NCBI GenBank assembly: GCA_963978905.1
Contig: OZ022259.1
Coordinates: forward strand, 9,548,001 to 9,612,000
Source: Trichostrongylus colubriformis
Taxonomy: Eukaryota > Nematoda > Chromadorea > Rhabditida > Trichostrongylidae
Length of the DNA stretch: 64,000 nucleotides
Reading direction: 5' to 3'
In this document: positions 11,520-21,842 of the stretch, piece by piece
Layout: every line of letters begins with the position of its first letter
How positions within the stretch are numbered: position 1 is the first letter of the stretch
Position numbers and translations under genes: made by a program
Notes under the pieces: generated by a model
The model's database searches: none
Told to the model about the DNA's origin: nothing
What the model saw: the letters and a program-made list of their open reading frames with translations, nothing else

Positions 11520-11907
11520 CAAACAAAAGCTACAATTTCAAATACGACCTCGTAATGTTCAAATTTGAACTTTGGTACTATGGGATTCAATCTACGCAAC
11601 ATCCGAGCGATACGTGAGTACTTTTTCAAATATAATGCGTCTAGCAAGCACTATGAGCAAATAAACCAAATAAGTTTCACAACATACTAATGCGTTATTG
11701 ACGCTTTTACTAAATGAAATGGTACATAGTTAAAACTTTATTACATCACATTTGCACTTACAAGTGATTATTAGATATCATAAGCAATCGAAACATTATG
11801 AAATAAACAGCTCAGCGCAGGTAACCCGCTTCGAAATGAAAGCCGTATAGATAATGTAGAAACAGCTGAATGAGGAAAATGTTAGTGTCTCAAAGAACGA
11901 GAAACAA
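11520..11907 (-). other. Spacer between TAF11 and rab-33
   Basis: A stretch of about 390 bp separates the TAF11 stop from the next ATG on the same strand. An AATAAA signal on the minus strand (about 11737-11742) lies about 170 bases after the TAF11 stop and could end that message. The short distance and shared strand fit a two-gene operon with SL2-type processing, but a separate promoter cannot be excluded. Confidence 0.5.
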
Positions 11908-14900
11908 TTACATAAACGGATTTCGTCGGTGGCTGTTCTGTGGGAAAATCTTTCCCTGACGCTCGAGAGAGTAGTAAGCAAGACGAAGATGATTCGGCTT
12001 CAGAGGTTCTTCCGGTCCACCCATTTTCGCCTGGATGTCCAACGCCTCCTCCACGAGCTCACAAGCAAACACCTTGAAATATCCGAATACCACATACCAA
12101 CGGCCGGTGTGCTAGCATAAAGTAACAAAATCAAAGCATAGAGGAAACCCAGAAGAAACAGAAACACCAGCAGTGGATGGTATACCTTTGCAAGCCCTGC
12201 GACTGCAATGACAACATTTTGACCGACATTAGCGCCAGTGAATTGATGTATAAGACGACGGATGGTAGACTTAGGGAAAGAAGATCTGAAAGCGATAGCT
12301 TTGCTAGAGCACGACGATGGTGCGACAACCACGCCGAAAAAGATTACGAAGGAGATAAAGCAATTGCAACGAAGTATCCTAGCTAAGCTTTGAAAATGTT
12401 CCATTCATATCCGTACCTTCTGTACATCTCGTATCTGTTGAGCTGTTCTTGAGAAAAATTGGAAATGAGGATCTGAATGAAAAAATATTTTTCATAACAA
12501 TCTATCACAATCAGCTCGTTGCCGCACTAGTATACCTGCATTTTCAAACGCAACAGTTCGTCTTCTTCATTGAGTGGTTTGATGGGGAGGGCGTCCTCCT
12601 TAAATTGACAAAACAAAACCTAAGTTCGCACGAATGCCTAATTATCATTATTCCAGACTATTTCGGCCGAAACCTGAATAAAAAACAGCTCCGAGGCGGC
12701 ACTCACCTCTTCTTGTTCCCCTTTCGAAGTAGAAGGAGTGGATGCTTTCTGCTGGCTAGTAGATGGCTTTTCGGTCTGTTGCACGTCCGGAGTTGATCGT
12801 ATGTCCTTCTCTTTCTTAACCAAGTACAGTTTTTCAAACCCATAATTTCGATCAGATTGCATAGGGTAAAATGTGGAGGTTATTGGAAGTTGCATATAGC
12901 AAGTAGAAAAGATAACGATAAATTGAAAGTAAATACCTTGACAATTACTGGTTTAGTCTTATCCTTGATGATCTTCTTCGGTGCCGGAGCAGTAGGGGCA
13001 GTAAAAACATCTTAAAATTGAATTTTTCAAATTACCGAACGTGATAGTCAATAATCTGCTGTATGGATGTTTCAGTAGTAGATAGGAAAAGGAGGACAAG
13101 TCAGATATGACAGACAGGCTAAAGTTATACTTTGCGATACTGCGATCCTGTGGGTGGCACGATCAGCAGGACCGCATAAGTGCAGAATCGCAAGTGCCGT
13201 CTCGCGCCCTCAATTGAGCGCGGTCTTTTTCCTCCACACCCTGTTCTCTGACCACTCGCGACCCCAGAGCGGTAAAGAACCCGGGAAAGTAGCACATTCA
13301 TGTTAGGAACGAATATCAACACATGCGATTCTGCGATATGCGATCCCGGACGCATGGTGATACGCACCTAATCTTCAGTTGAACTGCAAACGGACCGCAA
13401 ACCGATCGCCTGGTATAACTCAGCCTTGAAGACACCTGATGGTGGCAATTTTTGCTTACTGTGTGTGCACCTTAGCTTTCATTTCGGCAGATAGCGGCAA
13501 TTTTACTCATAACAGCTAGCGAAGAAGTTAAGCGTGAATTCACTGGTTTTATTGTAAACACTTTTTCCCGCATCATTCGCTTATCCTCCCTTTAATTTTT
13601 CACTTGTTCAATATCATCATGAACCAGTTGGGCTATCGCACAGTACTGCGCGAATAACACATAGAATTATGTGATGGGGGAATGGTGGACGTGACTTTTT
13701 GCTGAGCATCTACTTTCTACATATAGGCGATGGATATTAACCGATATCGAAGATATCACCGCTGAGGAAGGTCACCATTTTTCAAAGGTTCATATGATTT
13801 AGCGGTCGATAGCTTTTGTTACGATGATATCGGCGATTAATGTTCAGGAATCACATGGGGTAAATCCACTAATCAATTTGCCCTTTGGTTGAAGTGGTCA
13901 CTATTGGGAACTTCGATAGTCTAGGGATCGACAGTTTTGGATTCAACTGCATCAACTGACAGCAATTTTCCATTTGCTGAGCATCTATTTCCTACATAAT
14001 GGTGGTAGATCCGTATGACAGTTATCTATGCTTATCGCTTTTGAAAACATGCACCACTACTTCGAATTTTGCATGTCTAGCGGCCGATACCCAGTATTGT
14101 TGCTGGCACAGCATGAGAGAATGAATCGCTTGCTTTGCTATCAAATATGGATCGTGTCTTGATCATCCATATAAATCGCAATATCAAAAGATATGCACCA
14201 TTATTGGGGAACGTTGGGCAACTTAGCGGTCGATACATCCACAGCAGATATCAGAACATAAACAAAATACCGAATGGTACTGATGGCTCTTATCAGCCCC
14301 TGTAGGACGTCATCAGTTTCAAAGAGTCACTATTAAGGTCCCCGCACCCTGTTTTACTTGTGAGTGTGAACATTCCACTGCTGGCCAAAAGAGCGGAACG
14401 AATTTGGCGATATTAGCCTTTTGACGCTCCTTATCGAATCTTATTAACCGTTATCAGTTTGGATCACCTACCATTGATGTGCCCGTAGAATCGACCCTAA
14501 AGGTGAAATGAATCCGGAAACATTCGCTTTTTGATACAGCTTATCGAATCTTATCAACCGTAATCAGTTTGGATCATCCACCACTGATGTGCCCCTTCAA
14601 CCCCTCAAAACACTTATGAGTTCCGGCAGTCTAGGATCGAACCGAAGGGTGAAACGAATTAGGCGACATTAGCCTTCCGAGGCTCCTTATCGAATCTTAT
14701 CAAGCGTCATCAGTTTGGAACACCTACCATTGATGTGCCCGTCCCACCCCTCAAAACACTTATGAGTTTTGGCAGTCCAGGATCGACCCGAAGGGTCTAC
14801 GAAGCTCCATATCAGCCTTTATCAGCTGCTATCACTTTCGGTCCACCACCGCTGGGATCCCCTTACCACCCCCTATATCATATCTAAAATCCATGATCCT

Positions 14901-15797
14901 ATCTTTGCTGCGACGCGAGATATTCCGGTCAAACAGACATACATACAAACACACCCACACAAACACCGATTATATAAAGTAGGATAGAACCAAATTCGAC
15001 CTACGCTACACTAAAGCACAATTGCGTCGGTCTGCCTGAAGCGTGCGGTTCGACACCATATTCGCTACAACGCCCCATAGGCGCCCTTCCCAACGCATTT
15101 CGCTGCACATTATCTTTTCTAAGTTCGATTTCGTTTACACAGGACAGTGTTCCAACATACGCTTCACTTCCTTTTCCACCCCCTCCTGGTGCCTTTAAAA
15201 AAGGGTCAACGCGACCGCTCTATACAAGATAACCAACGATACATTGTGAGTCACCTTGCCGAAAGTCATACTGTCCCTTGAAAACACTGAAACAAAACTG
15301 TACCTGCGGTAGGATCATCAAGGAGGTTCAATGCTTCCTGAAAATCTGCTGTGGAAGTTGACTCCGCCAAAAAGCCTTCAGATTTCACACGTTTCACGTC
15401 ATTACTTGATCCAGGGGGTGAGGTCGCCTAAAAACAAACACTATCAATCGAAGCACCGTAAAAAACAAAACCAAACTGAATGGACCTTCCGTTTGTTAAT
15501 CTTACTGGTCGATTCGTGCATTTCGTTTGGGTCACCTAATCCGTTGAAAATTGACACACCATCGTTCGACTCCTCCTCGTCAGCCAATGAGAAGGACACC
15601 TTTGGTTTGCGAGCCTCAGCTCTAAAGAACTGCACTATCACAGAATTGTTGAAAAGAAAAGGGCTGATAGTGACCTACTTCTCCTCTTTCACGACACCAC
15701 TTTCTTGTATTGCTTGTGACTGAGAACACCGACTAGCCTCTTCTTCATCACTGCTGCTTTCGCTGAGATCTCCACCAAACAGATTTTCATCATCCAT
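11908..15797 (-). CDS. taf-11: TFIID subunit TAF11 (histone-fold)
   Basis: TAF11 pairs with TAF13 through a histone fold inside TFIID, next to TBP, during RNA polymerase II initiation. Nine exons join in phase: 15797-15679, 15621-15486, 15427-15304, 13010-12937, 12814-12707, 12598-12536, 12472-12417, 12285-12186, 12072-11908; 314 aa. The first half is acidic and Ser-rich ([11 protein letters not shown]) with a basic patch (KINKRKATSPP). The conserved part, residues about 209-305, reads [20 protein letters not shown], then [42 protein letters not shown], and [20 protein letters not shown], the typical TAF11 helix series. The donor after NKRK (GTCCAT) is weak and was chosen because it alone keeps phase. 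The first ATG follows TTTGAG by two bases. The 2.3-kb third intron is full of repeats. Confidence 0.87.
13120..13380. repeat. Degenerate CGATTCTGCG foldback in TAF11 intron
   Basis: TTTGCGATACTGCGATCCTG and, about 200 bases later, GCGATTCTGCGATATGCGAT, echo the arms of the foldback family at 9224. The copy is worn and the borders are unclear. Confidence 0.35.
14395..14992 (-). mobile_element. Helitron-like repeat in TAF11 intron
   Basis: Read on the minus strand, it starts TCCTACTTTATATAATCGG followed by a GT-rich TGTTTGTATGTATGTCTG tract. It then has degenerate tandem units (CTTATCGAATCTTATCA at about 14427, 14540 and 14684, and ATCAGCTGCTATCACTTTCG). The same order, start motif then 140-150-bp units, is seen at 29700-30112. 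A 5' TC end with this motif fits non-autonomous Helitrons, but no 3' CTRR hairpin was confirmed. Confidence 0.45.
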
Positions 15798-16604
15798 ATC
15801 TCAAAGGATTACTCCACTGCAGCAACTAATTACCATTTGAAGAGTAAGAATAACGGGGACTTAGTTTGAAAATTCCGATTAAAAAAACCTCCAGACAGCT
15901 CATCGGAAACGAAAGGGGCGAAAATTAAGGAGATCAGCAAAGATGCTTCAAGAAAAAGGGAAAAAGGTAAGCATGCACCGTACGGGTCAACCTTGCAGAG
16001 AACGTGGAGAACACCTACAGGCAGATTTCCTCTGTGGTTTACGGTACCCGTGAAAGGCCGCGAAACTCCGTGGCAATCTCACACTACAGTATCCAAAAAC
16101 AAACCGACGCGATTTCTTGCGACGATGGCACACGTGCTCCTGTGGCCGCCCTGTGTTGTGTTGCTTCCTCGTTCTTTCCTCTTTTTTCTTTTCTCTTTCA
16201 TTTTTCTATGCTGTGTAGTTGTGGGGGCTTTATTTGCGTGTTGTCGTCTCTCACATGCTGTTATCACTTCGTACGCTTTAGTGAGAATTTTTACCTAAGC
16301 CTTAGTTGACGCCATAGTGGTTCCCCCACCTACAACAACACCGTTTTTGAAATATTGATGGATGTGGGAGTATGATAAACAACTTATTGCTCGAAGATGT
16401 CCTTGTTGTGTCACTGGGGCGATGTTCTCTCTAGCGTTACTTACATATTTTTGTTGCAATTTCGAATGTTTTTCCAGCTGCTCCATTTGACACTAGCGTA
16501 CGGCGAGAAGCTAAGTAGCGCCCATCGCCTTACATTTATGTGCGCTTTGTCGCGACATGACACAAACTGAGGCGTTAATGGCAGATGAAGTATAGATGGC
16601 TAAC
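15798..16604. other. Upstream region of TAF11, no second gene seen
   Basis: This may hold the promoter of the TAF11 (and possible operon) transcript. Frames at 15993-16309 are in pyrimidine-rich sequence and lack motifs. No TATA-like element or divergent exon could be supported. Confidence 0.35.
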
Positions 16605-16653
16605 GCCATATCATACCCTATATATAAACCAGGAGTTTGGTTTGTCCGTTTGC

Positions 16654-16677
16654 GTGTGTGTGTGTGTGTGTGTGTGT
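16654..16677. repeat. (GT)12 microsatellite
   Basis: Uninterrupted GT dinucleotides lie between the Helitron-like start and the SL1-like segment. Related copies have TGTCTGTC in this place, so the run probably expanded from that tract. Confidence 0.95.
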
Positions 16678-16679
16678 CC

Positions 16680-16701
16680 GGTTCAATTACCCAAGTTTGA
16701 G
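16680..16701 (+). other. SL1 spliced-leader-like 22-mer, copy 1
   Basis: This 22-base stretch (GGTTCAATTACCC then AAGTTTGAG) differs from the nematode SL1 leader at one position only (T to C at base 5). It is followed at once by GTACGTGA, a donor-like sequence, as in an SL RNA gene. The remainder of an SL RNA (Sm site, stem-loops) is not recognisable downstream, so this is at most a pseudogene piece carried in a repeat. Confidence 0.7.
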
Positions 16702-16954
16702 GTACGTGACACTATACAGACCCTCAGAAGTTAGCAGGAAAGGTCGAGCCAAGTGCTGGCTGGGTGAGGCGTAATGGGGGATGTACAGAACGCACATCGA
16801 CTTTGTCGATATCGATTGAATCGATCGATATTGATCGAAAATATCGGCTTTGTGCAGACGGCTGGAAACGGCTCATGTACCCGATCCCACGGAAGGTCGG
16901 CTCATCAGCGGGAAAGGTCGGGTCAAGTGTGGGTCGGGTGGGGAATGGTAGGAG

Positions 16955-18535
16955 ATGCACTCATGAAAGTTGAAATTCTGCAACACACGCATCACCGATC
17001 GATATCGATTGAAAATATCGGTTTTTGTGCAGAAGGCTGGAATCGACTTATGGACCATACTATTGCTTAAGTGCCCTCATGAAAGTTGAAATTCTACAAC
17101 ATCATGCATCACCGATCAATATTGATTGAAAATATCGGTTTTTGTGCAGAAGATTGGAAACGGCTCATGAACCATACTACTGAGTGAGTGCCCTCATAGA
17201 AGTTAAAATTCTACAACATCACGCATCACCGATCGATATTGATTGAAAATATCGGTTTTTGTGCAGAAGGCTGGAAACGGCTTATGGACCATCATACTGA
17301 GTGAGTGCCCTCATAGAAGTCAAAATTCTACAACATCATGCATCACCGATCGATTGATTGAAAATATCGGTTTTTGTGCAGAAGGTTGGAAACGGCTCAT
17401 GGACCATACTATTGATTAAGTTCCCTCATAATAATTGAAATTTTACAACAACATGTGTCACCGATCAATATTAATTGAAAATATCGGTTTTTGTGCAGAA
17501 GGCTGGAAACGGCTCATGGACCATACTATTGATTAAGTGCCCTCATAGAGGTTGAAATTCTACAACATCATGCATCACTGATCAATATTGATTGAAAATA
17601 TCGGTTTTTGTGCAGAAGGCTGGAAACGGCTTATGGACCATACTATTGATTAAGTGCCCTCATAAAAGTTGAAATTCTATAACATCATGCATCACCGATC
17701 GATATTGATTGAAAATATCGGTTTTTGTGCAGAAGGTTGGAAACGGCTCATGGACCATACTATTGATTAAGTTCCCTCATAATAATTGAAATTTTACAAC
17801 AACATGTGTCACCGATCAATATTGATTGAAAATATCGGTTTTTGGGCAGAAGGTTGGAAACGGCTTATGGACCATACTATTGATTAAGTGCCCTCATAGA
17901 GGTTGAACTTCTACAACATCATGCATCGCCGATCAATATTGACTGAAAATATCGGTTTTTGTGCAGAAGGCTGGAAACGGCTCATGGACCATACTATTGA
18001 TTAAGTGCCCTCATAGAGGTTGAAATTCTACAACATCATGCATCACTGATCAATATTGATTGGAAATATCGGTTTTTGTGCAGAAGGCTGGAAACGACTT
18101 ATGGACCATACTATTGCTTAAGTGCCCTCATAAAAGTTGAAATTCTATAACATCATGCATCACCGATCGATATCGATTGAAAATATCGGTTTTTGTGCAG
18201 AAGGCTGGAATCGACTTATGGACCATACTATTGCTTAAGTGCCCTCATGAAAGTTGAAATTCTACAACATCATGCATCACTGATCAATATTGACTGAAAA
18301 TATCGGTTTTTGTGCAGAAGGTTGGAAACGGCTTATGGACCATACTACTGAGTGAGTGCCCTCATAGAAGTTAAAATTCTACAACATCACGCATCACCGA
18401 TCGATATTGAGTGAAAATATCGGTTTTTGTGCATGGACCATACTATTGATTAAGTGCCCTTATAAAAGTTGAAATACTGCAACAACATGCGTCACCGATC
18501 AATATTGATTGAAAATATCGGTTATTGTGTAGAAG
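16955..18535. repeat. 117-bp tandem array, about 14-15 units
   Basis: The anchor AAAATATCGG occurs at 17012, 17129, 17246, 17361, 17478, 17595, 17712, 17829, 17946, 18063 (one base changed), 18180, 18297, 18414 and 18512. The spacing is 117 except one of 115 and a final 98 (19 bases lost in that unit). Each unit has a small palindrome, CCGATC.ATATTGATTGAAA followed by ATATCGG, then GCAGAAGGCTGGAAACGGCT and GTGCCCTCAT. Single units of the same sequence lie at about 22455-22570 and 23425-23520. Frames read through it are artefacts. Confidence 0.95.
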
Positions 18536-18884
18536 GTGTCCTTACTGCACACCACTTTACTGGATTATGTCACACTCCGCCCACTGTGGACACTGTTGAC
18601 GGGCCTGCATTAAAATGTTCGGTGTTTAGATGAAAATGTCTATAGTTCGTTGGGAAAGAGCCCAGGTGTCGGGATATCATACCTCATATATAAATCAGGA
18701 GTTTGGTGAGTCTGTATGTCTGTGTGTCCACCCTTTGGTTCAACTACCCAAGTTTGAGGTGTAGAGGGCGTGGCCTACGGGCTTGGGTGAGAGTGAGAGT
18801 GTGTGACGGGATGAGAGAGTTCGATAACGCGCTGACTTTGCATGCTTCCATGTGTGACGCGCAGTAGTGTGCTCCAGCTGGCAT
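18536..18884 (+). mobile_element. Post-array segment and second Helitron-like start
   Basis: 18536-18655 matches 22567-22690 (GTGTC.TTACTGCACAC.ACTT, CACTGTGGACACT), the natural right flank of the repeat unit. At about 18674 a new start, TCATACCTCATATATAAATC, begins. It is followed by the second SL1-like segment and a fragment of the GAGAGTG-rich MITE (about 18765-18830). Confidence 0.5.
18737..18758 (+). other. SL1-like 22-mer, copy 2
   Basis: It matches the SL1 leader with two T-to-C changes (GGTTCAACTACCC then AAGTTTGAG), is followed by GT, and lies at the same distance from a Helitron-like start as copy 1. This is the same repeat family, not an independent gene. Confidence 0.65.
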
Positions 18885-19569
18885 ACCAAATTGAATGAGA
18901 GTTTTAGCGCATCGGCGATTTGGCGTGCCACGTCACTCTAGCAACAGCGGTCAGTTGAACGCGGCGCGTGTCAACGTGCGGTTGGTTTCTTTTTCTTCGC
19001 TTTCCATTTCGTGATTTTCCATATCTTATCGAAAGCCGATATCTGTTATGGCAAATATCCAAAATCGCGGATGCGCCAATACTTTCACCTTCCGATTAAT
19101 ACGTATCTTATCCTTTACGCAAACGCGCCAATTCTCTCGAATCGCGGATGCGCCGATCCGCCACTTTTCTCAAATCGCAGATGCGCAAATTTGCTCATTT
19201 CCTCGATCGATACGTGTACTTAACTTTACGCCAATGCGCCAAAACTCTCATTTAGTTGGGTATGGCATAACAAATTGAATGAGAGCTTTAGCGCATCGGC
19301 GCATCCGCGATTTGGAATTTTTGGCATGCCACGTCACTCTAGCAACCGCGGTCAGTTGAACGCGGCGCGTGCCAACGTGCGGTTGATTTCTTTTTCTCCT
19401 ATTTCCTTTTCGTAATTTTGCATATCTTATCGAAAGTCGATATCGAAAGCCGCACGATGGCACGCACCGCGTTCAACTGATCGCGGTTACAAGAGTGACG
19501 TGGCACGCCAAAATTCCCTAATCACGGATGCGCAAATGTGCTCATTTTCTCGATCGATACGTATATTTA

Positions 19570-19744
19570 TAGTCCATTTCCCGAAAACTGAGTAGGCGTG
19601 TCCCTACGGACTTGGGTGAATGGCGAGAGTGAGAGTACCAGGCGAGAGTGAGAGTGTGTGGCGGGGTGGGAGAATTGAGAGAGTTTGATACATGTTCACA
19701 CAAGTCCGTGGGACACGCCCAATCGGTTTTCGGGAAATGGACTG
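19570..19744. mobile_element. GAGAGTG-rich MITE, copy 2, inside the palindromic array
   Basis: It splits the sequence TATATTTA|ACTTTACG, which is intact at about 20092. TA is duplicated on both sides (19568-19569, 19745-19746). The terminal arms are AGTCCATTTCCCGAAAAC and the reverse, followed by GGACTTGGGTGA and GAGAGTGAGAGT. The empty site elsewhere in the array proves insertion. Confidence 0.92.
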
Positions 19745-20690
19745 TAACTTTACGCCAATGCGCCAAAACTCTCATTTAGTTGGGTATGGCATAACAAATT
19801 GAATGAGAGCTTTAGCGCATCGGCGCATCCGCGATTTGGAAATTTTGGCATGCCACTCACTCTAGCAACCGCGGTCAGTTGAACGCGGCGCGTGCCAACG
19901 TGCGGTTGATTTCTTTTTCGCCTATTTCCTTTTCGTAATTTTCCATATCTTATCGAAAGTCGTTATTGAAAGCCGCACGATGGCACGCACCGCGTTCAAC
20001 TGATCGCGGTTACAAGAGTGACGTGGCACGCCAAAATTCCCTAATCACGGATGCGCAAATGTGCTCATTTTCTCGATCGATACGTATATTTAACTTTACG
20101 CCAATGCGCCAAAACTCTCATTTAGTTGGGTATGGCATAACAGATTGAATAAGAGCTTTAGCGCATCGGCGCATCCGCGATTTGGAATTTTTGGCATGCC
20201 ACGTCACTCTAGCAACCGCGGTCAGTTGAACGCGGCGCGTGCCAACGTGCGGTTGATTTCTTTTTCTCCTCTTTCCATTTCGTGATTTTCCATATCTCAT
20301 CGAAAGCCGATATCTGTTATGGCAAATATCCAAAATCGCGGATGCGCCAATACTTTCACCTTCCGATTAATACGTATCTTATCCTTTACGCAAACGCGCC
20401 AATTCTCTCTAATCGCAGATGCGCAAATGTGCTCATTTTCTCGATCGATACGTATATTTAACTTTACGCCAATGCGCCAAAACTCTCATTTAGTTGGGTA
20501 TGGCATAACAAATTGAATAAGAGCTTTAGCGCATCGGCGCATCCGCGATTTGGAATTTTTGGCATGCCACGTCACTCTAGCTACCGCGGTCAGTTGAACG
20601 CGGCGCGTGTCAGCGTGCGGTTGATTTCTTTTTCTCCTATTTCCTTTTCGTAATTTTGCATATCTTATCGAAAGCCGATATCGAAAGCCG

Positions 20691-21082
20691 GGCGCTACTG
20701 GAGTTAGGGGGGGGGGGCCACTCGACAAAAGCATAGGTAGCGCCCAATTTCTGCTTATAGGCACTCTCAAAGTTATTTTATGCCTAGATACAGCTAACTA
20801 ACTTAGAAAACGATTAAATTAGGCCTCCATTAGCATATAACGAGAAATTTACTTCAACTAGACTGAACAGCCACTTACGCGTATTCGCCTAAGCCCAGGG
20901 AAAGGGAACCTTCTTCCCAAGGCTTAGGCTAACATAGGATAGAAAAAAAGCATGAATTTTCATCATCAAATCATTTCTTTGTAATATTCGAACCCGATTC
21001 GGCAGGCGCTATGACTTCTCTGCGCTCCTTTAGAGACGCAGAGCACAGTGCGCTGGCCCCCCCCCCTAACTCCAGTAGCACC
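20691..21082. mobile_element. hAT-like MITE with 8-bp target duplication
   Basis: The terminal repeats are GGCGCTACTGGAGTTAGGGG on the left and its inverse (CCCCTAACTCCAGTAGCACC) on the right, each backed by a long G or C run. The host sequence GAAAGCCG is present on both sides (20683-20690 and 21083-21090). An 8-bp duplication is characteristic of hAT transposition. The interior has GCCTAAGCC...GGCTTAGGC arms. It inserted into the palindromic array, so it is younger than that. Confidence 0.9.
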
Positions 21083-21311
21083 GAAAGCCGCACGTTGGCA
21101 CGCACCGCGTTAAACTGATCGCGGTTACAAGAGTGACGTGGCGCGTCTAAATTCCCAAATCGCGAATGCGCCGATCCGCCAATTCTCGCAAATCGCGGAT
21201 GCGCAGATGCGCTCATTTTCTCGATCGATGCATATATTTAACTTTACGGTGATGCGCCAAAACTCTTATTCGATTTGATATGTACGCAGCATTAGAAACT
21301 CTTTTCATTGT

Positions 21312-21842
21312 AATTCCGCTCTGAACCACTTCTTTGAAGCCGACGATGTCTGCTCCTGACATGTGACGCCCAAGTGATGAACGGTTTTGCCCCACCGAGG
21401 TTCGTGGCTGTCCAGTACTATTAGTTCCATCTACATTACCAACGAGTGTCGCCCATTCCGCGTAATCAGGAGGTTGTAGCTCCTCAATTCCAACTTATTA
21501 TTATTTACTTTTGCAGAATACAGCTCTAAAATGCTTTTCAGTTCGTACATTTCTGCGAGTCCCCAGCCACATGATTTCTGCCACCTACCGCCATATAGAC
21601 GTGATCAACTGATATGTGGGGCTCTCTGTTGATCTTACCCATGCGCGACCCGTATTCGGAAGACCTCCTCGATGCCGACGATGCCTGCTCCTGACATGTG
21701 ATGTGCCCAAGTGAAGAACGGTTTTGCCCCACCGGGGTTCGTGGCTGTCCAGAACTGTTAGTCCATCTACATTACAAACGAGTGTCGTCCATTCCGCGTA
21801 ACCAGCAGGTTAAAGCTCCTCAATTCCTACTTTTGCAGAAGC
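21312..21842. repeat. Direct duplication of about 190 bp
   Basis: 21312-21530 and 21655-21842 share GCTCCTGACATGTGA, GAACGGTTTTGCCCCACCG, GTTCGTGGCTGTCCAG, CATTCCGCGTAA and GCTCCTCAATTCC in the same order, about 335 bp apart. On the minus strand both contain a short open stretch (GQNRSSLG), but stops and shifts differ between them, so a decayed transposon fragment is more likely than a gene. Confidence 0.7.

Larger units (their letters stand above)
16605..16790 (+). mobile_element. Helitron-like 5' end with SL1-like segment
   Basis: It begins TCATACCCTATATATAAACC, then GGAGTTTGGTTTGTCCG, a (GT)n run and the SL1-like segment at 16680. The same opening (TATATAAA.CAGGAGTTTGGT) recurs at about 18680, and a weaker form at about 21845 and 22705. 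It leads into the 117-bp array. Confidence 0.5.
18885..21260. repeat. Compound array of palindromic GCGCATCGG repeat
   Basis: About 300-bp units recur from about 18885, 19258, 19782, 20130 and 20490, with a last half at 21083-21260. Each has GCGCATCGGCGCATCCGCGA, ACGTCACTCTAGCAACCGCG, GTCAGTTGAACGCGGCGCGT and, inverted in some units, ACGCACCGCGTTCAACTGAT with CAAGAGTGACGTGGCACGCC. The array mixes direct and inverted copies and could extrude hairpins. Open frames here repeat with the unit and are not genes. Confidence 0.85.

Noticed and set aside
16955..18535. Regularly spaced repeats resembling a CRISPR-like array
   Set aside because: The whole 117-bp unit is conserved, with no variable spacers and no cas genes, and the genome is eukaryotic. 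It is an ordinary tandem repeat.
19011..20770. Recurrent 60-94 codon frames on both strands
   Set aside because: The same peptide recurs with each repeat unit (for example RVQLTAVARVTWHAKNSKSR). They are shadows of the palindromic array.
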